Positions 16,300 to 24,934 of a stretch of DNA of 64,000 nucleotides are shown here, piece by piece. The notes beneath the pieces are model-generated. The model was not told the origin of the DNA. It did not search any database and saw only the letters and a list, made by a program, of their open reading frames with translations. This DNA is from Blastococcus sp. VKM Ac-2987. Lineage in GTDB: Bacteria; Actinomycetota; Actinomycetes; Mycobacteriales; Geodermatophilaceae. Each line of letters begins with the position of its first letter. Position 1 is the first letter of the stretch. Position numbers and translations under genes: made by a program. The stretch is from positions 324,928-388,927 of the forward strand of contig NZ_JAPVBG010000002.1 of assembly GCF_026967805.1 (NCBI RefSeq), given 5' to 3'.

Positions 16300-16379
16300 T
16301 CCGGCCGTTCGCCGCCCCCCGGGCCGTGCCCGGCGGCGCGCCCCGGGTACTCGGTGGCGGAGCCGCTCCCCGGTGGAGG

Positions 16380-17384
16380 ATGGTGTCCGGTGTGCCGGAC
16401 AACCCGAGGGCGCCCGCGATCGAGGTCAGCGGGCTCACCAAGAGCTACCCGTCCGGCAGCGGGGTCATCGAGGCGGTGAAGGGCATCGACCTGCGCGTCG
16501 AGACCGGCCAGACCTACGGCTTCCTGGGCCCCAACGGCGCCGGGAAGTCGACCACCATCGAGATGCTCTGCACCATCCGCAACCCGACGTCGGGGACCGC
16601 GCGGGTGGCCGGCTACGACGTGGTGCGCGAACGCGACCAGGTGCGCCGCCGGATCGGCCTGGTCTTCCAGCAGCAGACGCTGGACGTGCAGCTCTCCGCC
16701 GAGCAGAACCTGCGCTTCCACGCAGACCTCTACGGCCTCTCCCGGGCCGAGGGCGCGCGGCGCATCGACGAGGTGCTGGCGATGGTCGACCTCGCCGACC
16801 GGCGGCACGACACGGTCACCAAGTTCTCCGGCGGGATGAAGCGGCGGCTGGAGATCGCCCGCGGCCTGGTGCACGCCCCGCAGGTGCTCTTCCTCGACGA
16901 GCCGACGATCGGGCTGGATCCGCAGACCCGCGCGGCGATCTGGGACTACCTGCACGACCTGGGACGGCGCACCGGCATCACGGTCTTCGTCACCACGCAC
17001 TACATGGACGAGGCCGAGCACTGCGACCGGATCGCGATCATGGACCACGGCGAGATCGTGGCGGAGGACACGCCGGAGGCGCTGAAGTCCAGCGTCGGCA
17101 CCGACCGGATCGCCCTGCGCACCGACGACGACGAGCTGGCCATCGCGCGGATCCGGGAACGGCTGGGCATCGAGGCCGGCGTCCACGAGGGGCAGGTGAC
17201 CCTCGCCGTGCCGGAGGGGGCCGCCGTCGTCCCCCGGCTGTTCACCGAGCTCGGCGTCGGCATCCGGTCGGTGACGGTGAACCGGCCCAGCCTGGACGAC
17301 GTCTTCCTGACCTACACCGGCCGCACCATCCGCGACTCCGACGGCCCGCAGGGCCGCTCCTTCCCCTTCGCCGGGAGGCGCTGA
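16380..17384 (+). CDS. ABC-2 exporter ATP-binding protein (DrrA-like)
   Basis: ATPase of an ABC-2 type exporter, about 334 residues. Seen: Walker A GPNGAGKST, Q-loop FQQQTLDVQLSAEQNL, signature FSGGMKRRLEIARG, Walker B VLFLDEPTIGLDP and switch-His TTHYMDEAEHCDR. The C-terminal extension (residues 230-334) with SVTVNRPSLDDVFLTYTG is typical of DrrA/multidrug exporters. The start is uncertain: ATG 16380 overlaps GGAGG, while GTG 16383 or 16392 are also in frame. It abuts the permease gene and, through it, mftE. Substrate unknown; export of a mycofactocin-related compound is only a hypothesis from position. Confidence 0.88.
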   Translation: MVSGVPDNPRAPAIEVSGLTKSYPSGSGVIEAVKGIDLRVETGQTYGFLGPNGAGKSTTIEMLCTIRNPTSGTARVAGYDVVRERDQVRRRIGLVFQQQTLDVQLSAEQNLRFHADLYGLSRAEGARRIDEVLAMVDLADRRHDTVTKFSGGMKRRLEIARGLVHAPQVLFLDEPTIGLDPQTRAAIWDYLHDLGRRTGITVFVTTHYMDEAEHCDRIAIMDHGEIVAEDTPEALKSSVGTDRIALRTDDDELAIARIRERLGIEAGVHEGQVTLAVPEGAAVVPRLFTELGVGIRSVTVNRPSLDDVFLTYTGRTIRDSDGPQGRSFPFAGRR

Positions 17385-18263
17385 ATGACCACCCGCGACA
17401 CCGCCGCGCCCCCCGCCCGGCTCGACCCGCCGCCGGACGAGGTCCGCAGCGACCTGACCCACCAGCTGCGCGCCACCTGGGTGGTCACCCGGCGGGAGCT
17501 GCTCCGGCTGCGGCGCGACCCGGCCCGCATGCTCACCATGCTGCTGCAGCCGCTGCTGTTCGTCTTCGTCATGGGCACCGGGCTGGGCAGCATCGTGGAC
17601 ACCGGCGGCGACGTCAGCTTCCGCACCTTCCTGTTCCCCGGCGTGCTCGCCACGTCGGTGCTGTTCACCGCCGCCTTCGCCGGGATCTCGCTGGTCTGGG
17701 ACCGGGAGTTCGGCTTCCTGCGCGAGATGATGGTCGCGCCGATCTCCCGGGGCTCGATCATCTGGGGCAAGTGCCTGGGCGGCGCGATCGTGGCCACCGT
17801 GCAGAGCATGGTGCTGCTGGCCCTGGTGGGGCTGGTCGACATCCCCTACTCGCCGGTGCTGCTGCTGCAGCTGACCGGCTGCCTCTTCCTCGGCGCGCTG
17901 CTGCTCACCGCGCTCGGCGTGCTGCTCTCCACCCGGATCAAGACCATCCAGACGGCGATGCCGGTCAGCCAGCTGCTGATCATGCCGATGATGTTCCTGT
18001 CGGGCGCGCTCTTCCCCATCGCCGGCCTGCCCGACTGGCTGTCGCTGCTCACCCGGCTCAACCCGCTGACCTACGTGGTGCAGCCGATGCGGCAGTTCAC
18101 CCTCGACCGCCTCGACCTGACCGCGGAGGCGCAGGAGCGGCTGCTGCCGGGGCTCACCTGGTTCGGCTGGGAGGTCCCGGTCGTCGTCCAGCTGGGGGCC
18201 GTCGCGGTGCTGACCCTCGGCCTCGTCGCGCTGGCCGCGCGGGTCTTCCGGACGACGGAGTGA
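17385..18263 (+). CDS. ABC-2 type exporter permease (DrrB-like)
   Basis: Membrane permease of 292 residues starting directly after the ATPase stop. Six hydrophobic segments are visible, for example LLQPLLFVFVMGTG, LATSVLFTAAFAGISLVW, MVLLALVGLVDIPYSPVLLL and QLLIMPMMFLSGALFPIAGL, the last with the ABC-2 signature-type FLSGALFPI. It forms a transporter with the preceding ATPase. mftE starts 7 bases after the stop, so exporter and mftE are likely one transcript. Confidence 0.88.
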   Translation: MTTRDTAAPPARLDPPPDEVRSDLTHQLRATWVVTRRELLRLRRDPARMLTMLLQPLLFVFVMGTGLGSIVDTGGDVSFRTFLFPGVLATSVLFTAAFAGISLVWDREFGFLREMMVAPISRGSIIWGKCLGGAIVATVQSMVLLALVGLVDIPYSPVLLLQLTGCLFLGALLLTALGVLLSTRIKTIQTAMPVSQLLIMPMMFLSGALFPIAGLPDWLSLLTRLNPLTYVVQPMRQFTLDRLDLTAEAQERLLPGLTWFGWEVPVVVQLGAVAVLTLGLVALAARVFRTTE

Positions 18264-18270
18264 CGCGGCG

Positions 18271-18966
18271 GTGAGCACGCTGGCGGCCTCGGTGTGGCCG
18301 GAGCTGCCCGAGCGGCCGCTGCTCGTCGTCCCGCTGGGGTCGGTCGAGCAGCACGGCCCCCACCTGCCGCTGGCCACGGACACCCGGCAGGCCGAGGCGG
18401 TGGCGGGGGCGGCCCTGCCCGGGATCGACGGCGCCCTGCTCGCCCCGGCGATCCCGTACGGCGCCAGCGGCGAGCACGAGGGCTTCCCCGGCACGGTGTC
18501 GATCGGGACGGAGGCGCTCACCACGCTGCTGGTGGAGTACGGGCGCTCGGCCTGCCGCTGGGCGGGGCGGCTGCTGGTGGTCAACGGTCACGGCGGGAAC
18601 CTCGCCGCCCTGCGCGTGGGGGTGCCGCTGCTGCGGGCGGAGGGGCGGGACGTCGCCTGGTGGCCGTGCGCCGTCCCCGGCGGGGACGCCCACGCCGGGC
18701 GGGTGGAGACGTCGCTGATGTTGCACGTGGAACCTGCGGCGGTCCGCGAGGAGCGGGCCGAGCGGGGGGAGACGGCCCCGCTGCGGGAGCTGCTGCCCCG
18801 GATGCAGGCCGAGGGCGTGCGGGCGGTCAGCCCGAACGGCGTGCTGGGCGACCCGGCGGGCGCGTCGGCCGCGGAGGGTGCGGAGCTGGTGGCGGACCTG
18901 GCCGGGCGGCTGGTCGCGGCGGTGCGGGGGTGGCGGGTGGACCCCGCCGGGCGGCTCGTCGAGTGA
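18271..18966 (+). CDS. mftE: Mycofactocin precursor peptide peptidase MftE
   Basis: Creatininase-family metallopeptidase, 231 residues. MftE cleaves the MftC-modified peptide to release the Val-Tyr-derived pyrrolidinone core. Seen: PLGSVEQHGPHLPLATDT (metal ligands Glu, His, Asp), PYGASGEHEGFPGTVSIG, VNGHGGN, and a later VETSLMLH with Glu. Start: GTG at 18271, 7 bases after the permease stop. It is separated from mftABC by about 4 kb holding four unrelated-looking genes plus the exporter, an unusual layout. Confidence 0.93.
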   Translation: MSTLAASVWPELPERPLLVVPLGSVEQHGPHLPLATDTRQAEAVAGAALPGIDGALLAPAIPYGASGEHEGFPGTVSIGTEALTTLLVEYGRSACRWAGRLLVVNGHGGNLAALRVGVPLLRAEGRDVAWWPCAVPGGDAHAGRVETSLMLHVEPAAVREERAERGETAPLRELLPRMQAEGVRAVSPNGVLGDPAGASAAEGAELVADLAGRLVAAVRGWRVDPAGRLVE

Positions 18967-18982
18967 GCCCCCGGCGGGGGCT
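18966..18982. terminator. Short hairpin between mftE and convergent binding-protein gene
   Basis: AGCCCCC and GGGGGCT with a GGC loop overlap the last base of the mftE stop, 7 bases before the end of the convergent gene; likely a bidirectional terminator. Confidence 0.55.
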
Positions 18983-18988
18983 GGTCGC

Positions 18989-19990
18989 TCAGCCGCCGAT
19001 CGCGTCGGCGAACTGCGGCACGGTCTGGTCGATCGCGTAGAGGAGCCCGGGCGCCGAGGCGCTGGAGAACGCGTTCAGCACCGTCAGGTCCTCCAGGACG
19101 ACGGCGCGCCCGTCCTGGACCACGGGGAGCGTCTGCCACACCGGGTTGCCGGTGAACTCCGAGGCCTCGACGAAGATCGGGAAGACCACGGTGAGCTCGG
19201 CGTCGAGCAGGTTCACCTGCTCCTCGCTGACCGGCACGAAGAAGTTCTCCGTCGCCAGCTCCTCGATCTCGGCCTTGTTCTCGAAGCCCAGCTGCTCCAT
19301 GAACTGCACCCGCGAGTCGCCGCTGACGTAGGCGCCCCAGCCCTCGGCGGTGTACGCGCCGACGGCGACCTCGGTGCCCGCGAACTCCGGGTGCGCCTCG
19401 CGGGCCTGCTCGAACGCCGCCTCGACCTCGGTCTCGAGCTCCTGGGCCGCCTCGGTCCGGCCGAGCGCCTGGCCGACCATCTCCAGCTGCTGCTGCCACG
19501 TGGTCTGGTACGGGCCCACGCCCTCGGGCTGGCCGATCGTCGGGGCGATCTCGCTGAGCAGCTCGTAGCGGTCCTGCTCGCCGGACGAGCGGGTGTCGAG
19601 GATCAGGTCGGGCTCCAGGGCGGCGATCGCCTCGTAGCTGGGCTCGAGGGTCTCGATCAGCACCGGCGGCTCGTCGTAGCCCTGCTCGACCCAGTCGCCG
19701 AGGCCGTCCTCGCCGCCGACGGCGAGCCAGTCGCTGGCGCCGACCGGCTGGACGCCGAGGGCGAGCGCGGTCTCGGCGTCGGACCAGCCGAGGGCCACCA
19801 CCCGCTCGGGCTCCTCCTCGATCGTGACGTCGCCGAAGGCGGTCGGCACGGTGACCGGGTACCCGCCGGACGCGCCCGTCGTCCCGGCGTCGCCGGTGGG
19901 AGCCGGTTCCTCGGCGGAGCCGCAGCCGGCGACGGTGAGGGCAGCGGCCGCGAGCACGGCGGCGCCGCGGAGGGCGGGGCGGACGATCAT
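18989..19990 (-). CDS. Iron-siderophore ABC transporter substrate-binding lipoprotein
   Basis: 333 residues, FecB/FhuD-type periplasmic-binding lipoprotein. Signal peptide with lipobox VAGC, Cys23 lipidated. Seen: TIEEEPERVVALGWSDAETALALG, EAIAALEPDLILDT, GVGPYQTTWQQQLEMVGQALGR and TLPVVQDGRAVVL, the usual order. Start: ATG at 19990 with GAGGAGAG upstream. A DtxR/IdeR-like iron box lies 18 bases upstream, so expression should be iron-repressed. No permease or ATPase gene accompanies it; it may share the FecCDE-type system at 59-62 kb (inference). Confidence 0.88.
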   Translation of the reverse strand: MIVRPALRGAAVLAAAALTVAGCGSAEEPAPTGDAGTTGASGGYPVTVPTAFGDVTIEEEPERVVALGWSDAETALALGVQPVGASDWLAVGGEDGLGDWVEQGYDEPPVLIETLEPSYEAIAALEPDLILDTRSSGEQDRYELLSEIAPTIGQPEGVGPYQTTWQQQLEMVGQALGRTEAAQELETEVEAAFEQAREAHPEFAGTEVAVGAYTAEGWGAYVSGDSRVQFMEQLGFENKAEIEELATENFFVPVSEEQVNLLDAELTVVFPIFVEASEFTGNPVWQTLPVVQDGRAVVLEDLTVLNAFSSASAPGLLYAIDQTVPQFADAIGG

Positions 19991-20007
19991 GGAACTCTCC
20001 TCGCGGA

Positions 20008-20026
20008 TCAGGTAAGGCTGACCTAA
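20008..20026. promoter_or_regulatory. DtxR/IdeR-type iron box
   Basis: TCAGGTAAGGCTGACCTAA matches 16 of 19 positions of the DtxR/IdeR consensus TTAGGTTAGGCTAACCTAA. It is 18 bases upstream of the siderophore-binding lipoprotein gene on the minus strand and would block its promoter in iron-replete cells. Confidence 0.75.
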
Positions 20027-20126
20027 CCACAACACTCCTGCCGCGCAGCGGGCGGGGCCGGGTCGTTACTGTCCGGGCGGCCCGTGCAGCCGGGCCGCGG
20101 ACGGGACGCACGGGGAGAGCTGGGGC

Positions 20127-20681
20127 ATGGGCGAGCAGGCCGCGCGGCCGGAGGGCTGGCTGGTCGTGGTCGACCTCCAGCACGTGTTCGGGGAGCCGGA
20201 CTCGCCGTGGACCGCGCCGCGGTTCGAGGAGATCCGGCCGCGGATCCGCCGGCTGGTCGCCGCCTTCGGCGACCGGGTGGTCTGGACCCGATTCGTGGCC
20301 CCCGCCGAGCCGGTCGGCGCCTGGAAGCAGTACTACGAGCAGTACGACTTCGCGCGGCAGCCGCCGGAGGCGCCGTGCTACCAGCTGGTCGAGGACCCGG
20401 GCACCGCGCCGGTGGTGGACGCCACCACGTTCGGCAAGTGGGGGCCCGCGCTGGCCGACGTGGTCGGCGAGGGACCGCTCACCGTCGCCGGTGTGGCCAC
20501 CGACTGCTGCGTGATGTCCACCGTGCTGCCGGCCGCCGACGCCGGGGTGCCGGTGCGGGTGGTCACCGACGCCTGCGCGGGAGCCGGCGACGACGAGCAC
20601 GAGCGGGCGCTGCAGGTGATGGGCGGCTACGCGCCGCTGGTGTCGTTCGCCACCACCGACGAGGTCTTGGCGGGGGCGTGA
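20127..20681 (+). CDS. Isochorismatase-like cysteine hydrolase
   Basis: 184 residues of the isochorismatase-like hydrolase superfamily (nicotinamidase, isochorismatase, N-carbamoylsarcosine amidase). Catalytic triad residues are visible: Asp in LVVVDLQHVF, Lys in TTFGKW and Cys in VATDCCVMSTVLPAAD. ATG at 20127 is the start. Its stop overlaps the GTG of mftF by 4 bases, indicating translational coupling. Substrate cannot be told; the gene is not a standard mft gene, so its coupling to mftF is notable. Confidence 0.85.
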   Translation: MGEQAARPEGWLVVVDLQHVFGEPDSPWTAPRFEEIRPRIRRLVAAFGDRVVWTRFVAPAEPVGAWKQYYEQYDFARQPPEAPCYQLVEDPGTAPVVDATTFGKWGPALADVVGEGPLTVAGVATDCCVMSTVLPAADAGVPVRVVTDACAGAGDDEHERALQVMGGYAPLVSFATTDEVLAGA

Positions 20682-22090
20682 CGCCGCCCGCCGACCGGCT
20701 GCCCGACGGGTTCGCCGTCCGGCTCGACCCGCGCGTCCGCCGCCGCGGCGCGGCCACCCTGCTGGGCGGCTCCCCGCTGCGGCTGCTGCGCCTCGCCCCG
20801 CGCGCGGCCGCGCTGCTGCCCGCCGACCGCCTGGAGGTGCGGGACGCGACCAGCGCCGCGCTGGCCGCCCGGCTGCTCGACGCCGGCCTCGCCCACCCCG
20901 ACCTCCCGCCGGACCCCGGCGGCGTGGACGTCACCGTCGTCGTCCCCGTCCGGGACCGTCCGGCCGCCCTGGCCCGGCTGCTCGCGGCGCTGCGCGCCGA
21001 CCCCGGCACCGCCGGACTGCCGGTGGTCGTGGTGGACGACGGCTCGCGGGTGCCGGTGGTCGCCGCCGACGGGGCCCGGGTGCTGCGCGCGGACGTCTCC
21101 CGGGGGCCCGCCGCCGCCCGGAACGCCGGCCTCGCCGCGGCCGGCACCGACCTCGTCGCGTTCCTCGACTCCGACTGCGTGCCCCGGCCCGGGTGGCTGG
21201 CCCGGCTCCGCCCGCACCTGGCCGATCCGCGGCTGGCCGCCGTCGCCCCGCGGATCGGACCGCTGCCCGGCGGGCTCCGGGGCCCGGTCAGCGCGTACGA
21301 GGACGTCGCCGGCGCGCTGGACATGGGCCCGCGGCCGGCGGCGGTCCGGCCGCTGTCGTCGGTGTCCTACGTGCCGAGCGCGGCGCTGCTCGTGCGCCGG
21401 GCCGCCCTGGGCGCCGGCTTCGACGAGCAGCTGCGGGTGGCCGAGGACGTCGACCTGGTCTGGCGGCTGACCGGGGGCGGCTGGCGGGTGCGGTACGAGC
21501 CGGCCGCCGAGGTGGCGCACGAGCACCCGGTGCGCCTCGCCGACTGGCTGCGCCGCCGCGCCTTCTACGGCACCGGGGCCGCGCTGCTGGCGGCCCGGCA
21601 CGGGGGCGCGGTGTCGCCCCTGGTGATCGCCCCGGAGACGGCGCTGACCTGGGCGCTGCTCCTCGCGGGCGGCCGCCGGGGGACGGCGGCCGGCGCCGCG
21701 GTGCTGGGGGTGACCGGCGCCCGCCTCGCCCGCCGCCTGGCCCGGCCGGGGGAGCCGGTGCCCGTCGGGCTCGCCGCGGCCCTGGCGCTGCGGGGGCTGG
21801 CTGCGTCCGGGCAGTCGCTGGCCCGGGCGGCCACCCGGCACCACTGGCCGGTGGCCGCGGTCGCCGCCGTCGGGTCGCGGCGCGCGCGGCGCTGGGTGCT
21901 GGGCGCCGCGGCCGCCGACGCGCTGGTCTCCTGGTGGCCGCACCGGGGCCGGATCGGACCGGTCCGTCACGGGGTGGCCCGGCGGCTCGACGACCTCGCC
22001 TACGGCGCCGGCCTGTGGGCCGGGGCGCTGCGCGCCCGGGACCCGCGCGCCCTGCTGCCGGTCCGACCGCCGCGAACCGCGCCAGGGTGA
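20678..22090 (+). CDS. mftF: Mycofactocin glycosyltransferase MftF
   Basis: Family 2 glycosyltransferase, 470 residues. MftF adds beta-1,4-linked glucose units to premycofactocin, giving oligoglycosylated mycofactocins. Seen: a 60-residue N-terminal extension (LPDGFAVRLDPRVRRRG, the MftF start), GT-A motifs VVVPVRDRPAAL, VVVDDGSR and FLDSDCVPRPGWL (DxD), then VAEDVDLVWRL. The C-terminal 170 residues are Ala/Leu-rich with probable membrane-associated helices. Start: GTG at 20678 overlapping the hydrolase stop. Confidence 0.9.
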   Translation: MTPPADRLPDGFAVRLDPRVRRRGAATLLGGSPLRLLRLAPRAAALLPADRLEVRDATSAALAARLLDAGLAHPDLPPDPGGVDVTVVVPVRDRPAALARLLAALRADPGTAGLPVVVVDDGSRVPVVAADGARVLRADVSRGPAAARNAGLAAAGTDLVAFLDSDCVPRPGWLARLRPHLADPRLAAVAPRIGPLPGGLRGPVSAYEDVAGALDMGPRPAAVRPLSSVSYVPSAALLVRRAALGAGFDEQLRVAEDVDLVWRLTGGGWRVRYEPAAEVAHEHPVRLADWLRRRAFYGTGAALLAARHGGAVSPLVIAPETALTWALLLAGGRRGTAAGAAVLGVTGARLARRLARPGEPVPVGLAAALALRGLAASGQSLARAATRHHWPVAAVAAVGSRRARRWVLGAAAADALVSWWPHRGRIGPVRHGVARRLDDLAYGAGLWAGALRARDPRALLPVRPPRTAPG

Positions 22091-22194
22091 GGTATGCCGC
22101 AGCGCGGAATGCCCGCGCCGCCGGCCGCCTTCATGTCGCCGTACTGCGGTCAGACCAGCGTGGGTCCCGCGCCATCTCGATCGACGGGGACACC

Positions 22195-23460
22195 GTGACC
22201 GCCACCCAGGAACGCCTCGCCCTCCCGGCGGGCCCCGCCGCACCCGCGCGACCGGGCGCCGCCCGCACCGCGCTGACGCTCGGGGCGTTCGTCGCCCTCG
22301 GGCCGCTGACCATCGACATGTACCTGCCGGCGCTGCCGAACATCACCAGCGACCTGCTCACCACCTCCGCGACCGTGCAGCTGACCCTCACCGGCACCCT
22401 GATCGGCCTCGCGCTCGGCCAGCTGGTGCTCGGGCCGCTGTCCGACGCGTACGGCCGCCGGCGGCCGCTGCTGGCCGGCACCGCGCTGCACGTCGTCGCC
22501 TCCCTGCTCGTGCTCGTCGCGCCGACCATCGCGATCCTGGGCACGCTGCGGGTGCTCCAGGGCGTGGGCGCCGCCTCGGGCGCGGTCATCGCCCTCGCCG
22601 TGGTGCGCGACCTGTACGACGGCCGGGCCGCGGCGACGATGCTCTCCCGGCTGTTCCTCGTGCTGGGCGCGGCGCCGGTCCTGGCGCCCACCATCGGCGG
22701 GGAGATCCTGCGGTTCACCACCTGGCGCGGGGTGTTCGCCGTGCTGGCCGGCTACGGCGTGTTCCTGCTCGTCGTCGGGTGGGCGACGCTGCAGGAGACC
22801 CTGCCCCCGGAGCGGCGGCGCAGCGCCGGGGTGCGCGGCACGCTGCGGATCTACCGCGGCCTGCTGCACGACCGCACCTACGTCGGGCTGGTGCTGGTCG
22901 CCGGGCTCACCATGGCCGGGTTGTTCAGCTACGTGTCCGGCTCCTCCTTCGTCTACCAGGGCGAGTTCGGGCTGGACGAGCAGCAGTTCGGCCTGCTCTT
23001 CGGCGCCGGCGCCTTCTGGCTCATCGCCGCCACCCAGCTCAACCCGCTGCTGCTGCGCCGCTGGTCCCCCCAGGCGCTGCTCGTGGCCGGGACCGTCGCC
23101 GGCGCCCTCGCCGGTGCCGCGCTGGTCGTGCTGGCCGGTACGGGCACCGGTGGCCTGATCGGCGTCACCGGGGCCCTGTGGGCGGTGCTCTTCGCCTGCG
23201 GGCTCGCGCTGCCCAACGCCCCCGCCCTGGCGCTGTCCCGCCACGGCGAGGCCGCCGGGAGCGCCGCGGCCCTGCTCGGCGCGATCCAGTTCGGCGTCGG
23301 TGCGGCGGTCTCCCCGGTCGTCGGCCTGCTGGGCAACGACGCGGTGGCCATCGGCCTCGTCGTCGTCACCGCCCTGGTCCTGGCGATCGCCGTCCTGGTC
23401 GCCGTCGTCCGGCCGTGGCAGCTGGCCACCCCCGGGGAGGAGCCCGCACCGGCCCGGTGA
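22195..23460 (+). CDS. Bcr/CflA-type MFS drug-resistance transporter
   Basis: 421-residue major facilitator with 12 hydrophobic segments. Family marks: LGPLTIDMYLPALPNI in helix 1, LGPLSDAYGRRRPLL between helices 2 and 3 (motif A), and LRVLQGVGAASGAVIALAVVRDLY (helix 4), all typical of Bcr/CflA bicyclomycin and sulfonamide exporters. GTG at 22195 is chosen as the start close to helix 1; no strong ribosome site is seen and a slightly longer N-terminus is possible. Substrate unknown. It follows mftF by 104 bases in the same direction. Confidence 0.88.
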   Translation: MTATQERLALPAGPAAPARPGAARTALTLGAFVALGPLTIDMYLPALPNITSDLLTTSATVQLTLTGTLIGLALGQLVLGPLSDAYGRRRPLLAGTALHVVASLLVLVAPTIAILGTLRVLQGVGAASGAVIALAVVRDLYDGRAAATMLSRLFLVLGAAPVLAPTIGGEILRFTTWRGVFAVLAGYGVFLLVVGWATLQETLPPERRRSAGVRGTLRIYRGLLHDRTYVGLVLVAGLTMAGLFSYVSGSSFVYQGEFGLDEQQFGLLFGAGAFWLIAATQLNPLLLRRWSPQALLVAGTVAGALAGAALVVLAGTGTGGLIGVTGALWAVLFACGLALPNAPALALSRHGEAAGSAAALLGAIQFGVGAAVSPVVGLLGNDAVAIGLVVVTALVLAIAVLVAVVRPWQLATPGEEPAPAR

Positions 23461-23548
23461 CCCCGACGCCGGCGGCCCGATCTCTGGTGGAAAGCGTGCT
23501 GACCGGTCACGATGGCCCTGCCATGAGCCACCTCCCACGGGCCGCCCG

Positions 23549-24865
23549 GTGACCACCGCCGTCAACCCGTGGCTGGCGCTGCCCGACGGGGTCCCCGACG
23601 CGGCGCGCACCCGGCGGTTGCGCGCCGCGCACGAGCTGCTGGTCACCGCCAGCGAGCTGCCCGACGACGACGTCGTCCGCTCCGTGGTCCGCGACTCCTG
23701 GCGCCGGTCGCTGGGCAGCGGGGTCGACCCCGACGGCGGGCTGCCGCCGGTGGAGCTGCTCGACGCCGAGCTGCTCGCCTACCGGGCGGCCCACCCGCTG
23801 GCCCCGGTGCTGCCGGTCATCCGCCGGCTGCTGGTCCAGGACGCCGAGGCCGGTCGGATGATCGTGGCGGTGACCGACGCCGCGGGGCGGATGCTCTGGG
23901 TCGAGGGCGACCGGCAGCTGCGCTCCCGGGCGGAGGGCGTGAACTTCGTCGAGGGCGCCCGCTGGTCGGAGGACGTGGCCGGCACCAACGCCCCGGGGAC
24001 GGCGCTGGCCGTCGACTCCGCGGTGCAGATCTACGGCAGCGAGCACTTCCGGCGGCCGGTGCAGCCCTGGAGCTGCTCGGCCGCGCCGGTGCACGACCCG
24101 GTGACCGGGGCGCTGCTGGGCGCCATCGACGTCACCGGCGGCGACCCCGTCGCCGCCCCGCACGTGCTCACCCTCGTGCGCGCGACCGTCGCCGCCGTCG
24201 AGTCCGAGCTGCGCTGGCTGCACCGCGAGCGGCTGACCGCCGGGTCCGCCGCGGCCGCTCCGGTGCCGGCCGAGGCGCGGCTGGAGGTGCTCGGCCGGGA
24301 GCGCGCCCGGCTCACGCTGCCCGCGGGACCGCTGGAGCTGTCGGTCCGGCACTCGGAGCTGCTGTTCCTGCTGGCCGAGGCCGCCGCGTCGGGGCAGGGC
24401 CGCAACGCCGCTCAGCTCGCGGTGGAGTGCCACGCCGGGGCCGCCGCCACCGTCACCGTGCGGGCCGAGCTGTCCCGGCTGCGCCGGCTGGTGGGCGGCG
24501 ACCTGCTCGACTCCCGCCCGTACCGGCTGGTCGGCCGGCTGCGCACCGACGCCGACCAGGTCCGCCGGCTGCTCGCGCGCGGCGACGTCGCGGCCGCGCT
24601 CGAGCGCTACGCCGGCCCGGTCCTCCCCGGCTCGCACGCGCCCGGCGTCCGCTCGGCCCGCGACCGCCTCGCCGCGCAGCTGCGCCGCGCCGTGCTGACC
24701 GGTCACCGCCCCGAGCAGCTGCTGCGCTTCGCCCAGCTCCCCGAGGCGCGCGAGGACCCCGGCGTGTGGCACGCGCTGCTGGAGGTCCTGCCGCCCGGCT
24801 CGCCGCGCCGGACGGCGGTGGCCGCGCACCTGCACCGGCTGCGGCTGGCCGGCCGCGCCCGCTGA
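23549..24865 (+). CDS. GAF-domain sensory protein, AcoR-like without AAA+ domain
   Basis: 438 residues. Residues 90-215 form a GAF domain of the AcoR/GodR kind (LWVEGDRQLRSRAEGVNFVEGARWSEDVAGTNAPGTAL in parts, then SEHFRRPVQPWSCSAAPVHDP). The C-terminal half (250-400) has winged-helix-like patterns (ELSVRHSELLFLLAEAA, TVRAELSRLRRLVGG). No sigma-54 AAA+ domain is present, as in many actinobacterial GAF regulators near alcohol/aldehyde dehydrogenase genes. GTG at 23549 is the likely start. It may regulate the adjacent transporters or the dehydrogenase region; nothing in the sequence decides. Confidence 0.75.
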   Translation: MTTAVNPWLALPDGVPDAARTRRLRAAHELLVTASELPDDDVVRSVVRDSWRRSLGSGVDPDGGLPPVELLDAELLAYRAAHPLAPVLPVIRRLLVQDAEAGRMIVAVTDAAGRMLWVEGDRQLRSRAEGVNFVEGARWSEDVAGTNAPGTALAVDSAVQIYGSEHFRRPVQPWSCSAAPVHDPVTGALLGAIDVTGGDPVAAPHVLTLVRATVAAVESELRWLHRERLTAGSAAAAPVPAEARLEVLGRERARLTLPAGPLELSVRHSELLFLLAEAAASGQGRNAAQLAVECHAGAAATVTVRAELSRLRRLVGGDLLDSRPYRLVGRLRTDADQVRRLLARGDVAAALERYAGPVLPGSHAPGVRSARDRLAAQLRRAVLTGHRPEQLLRFAQLPEAREDPGVWHALLEVLPPGSPRRTAVAAHLHRLRLAGRAR

Positions 24866-24934
24866 ACCGGGAGAGGTGCGCCACCGGAGGGAATGCCGCG
24901 CGGGGGCCGTGGCTTCGCTGCTGGAGTGACCGCC

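Noticed and set aside
15828-18584. Very long minus-strand open frame opposite the response regulator and exporter
   Set aside because: Its translation is Arg/Gly/His-rich low complexity with no domain, whereas the plus strand encodes clear receiver, Hpt and ABC transporter motifs. It is a high-GC shadow frame.
23523-23552. Nine-codon upstream ORF overlapping the GAF regulator start
   Set aside because: It has ATG and a stop overlapping the GTG start, but no ribosome site or peptide feature; likely chance.
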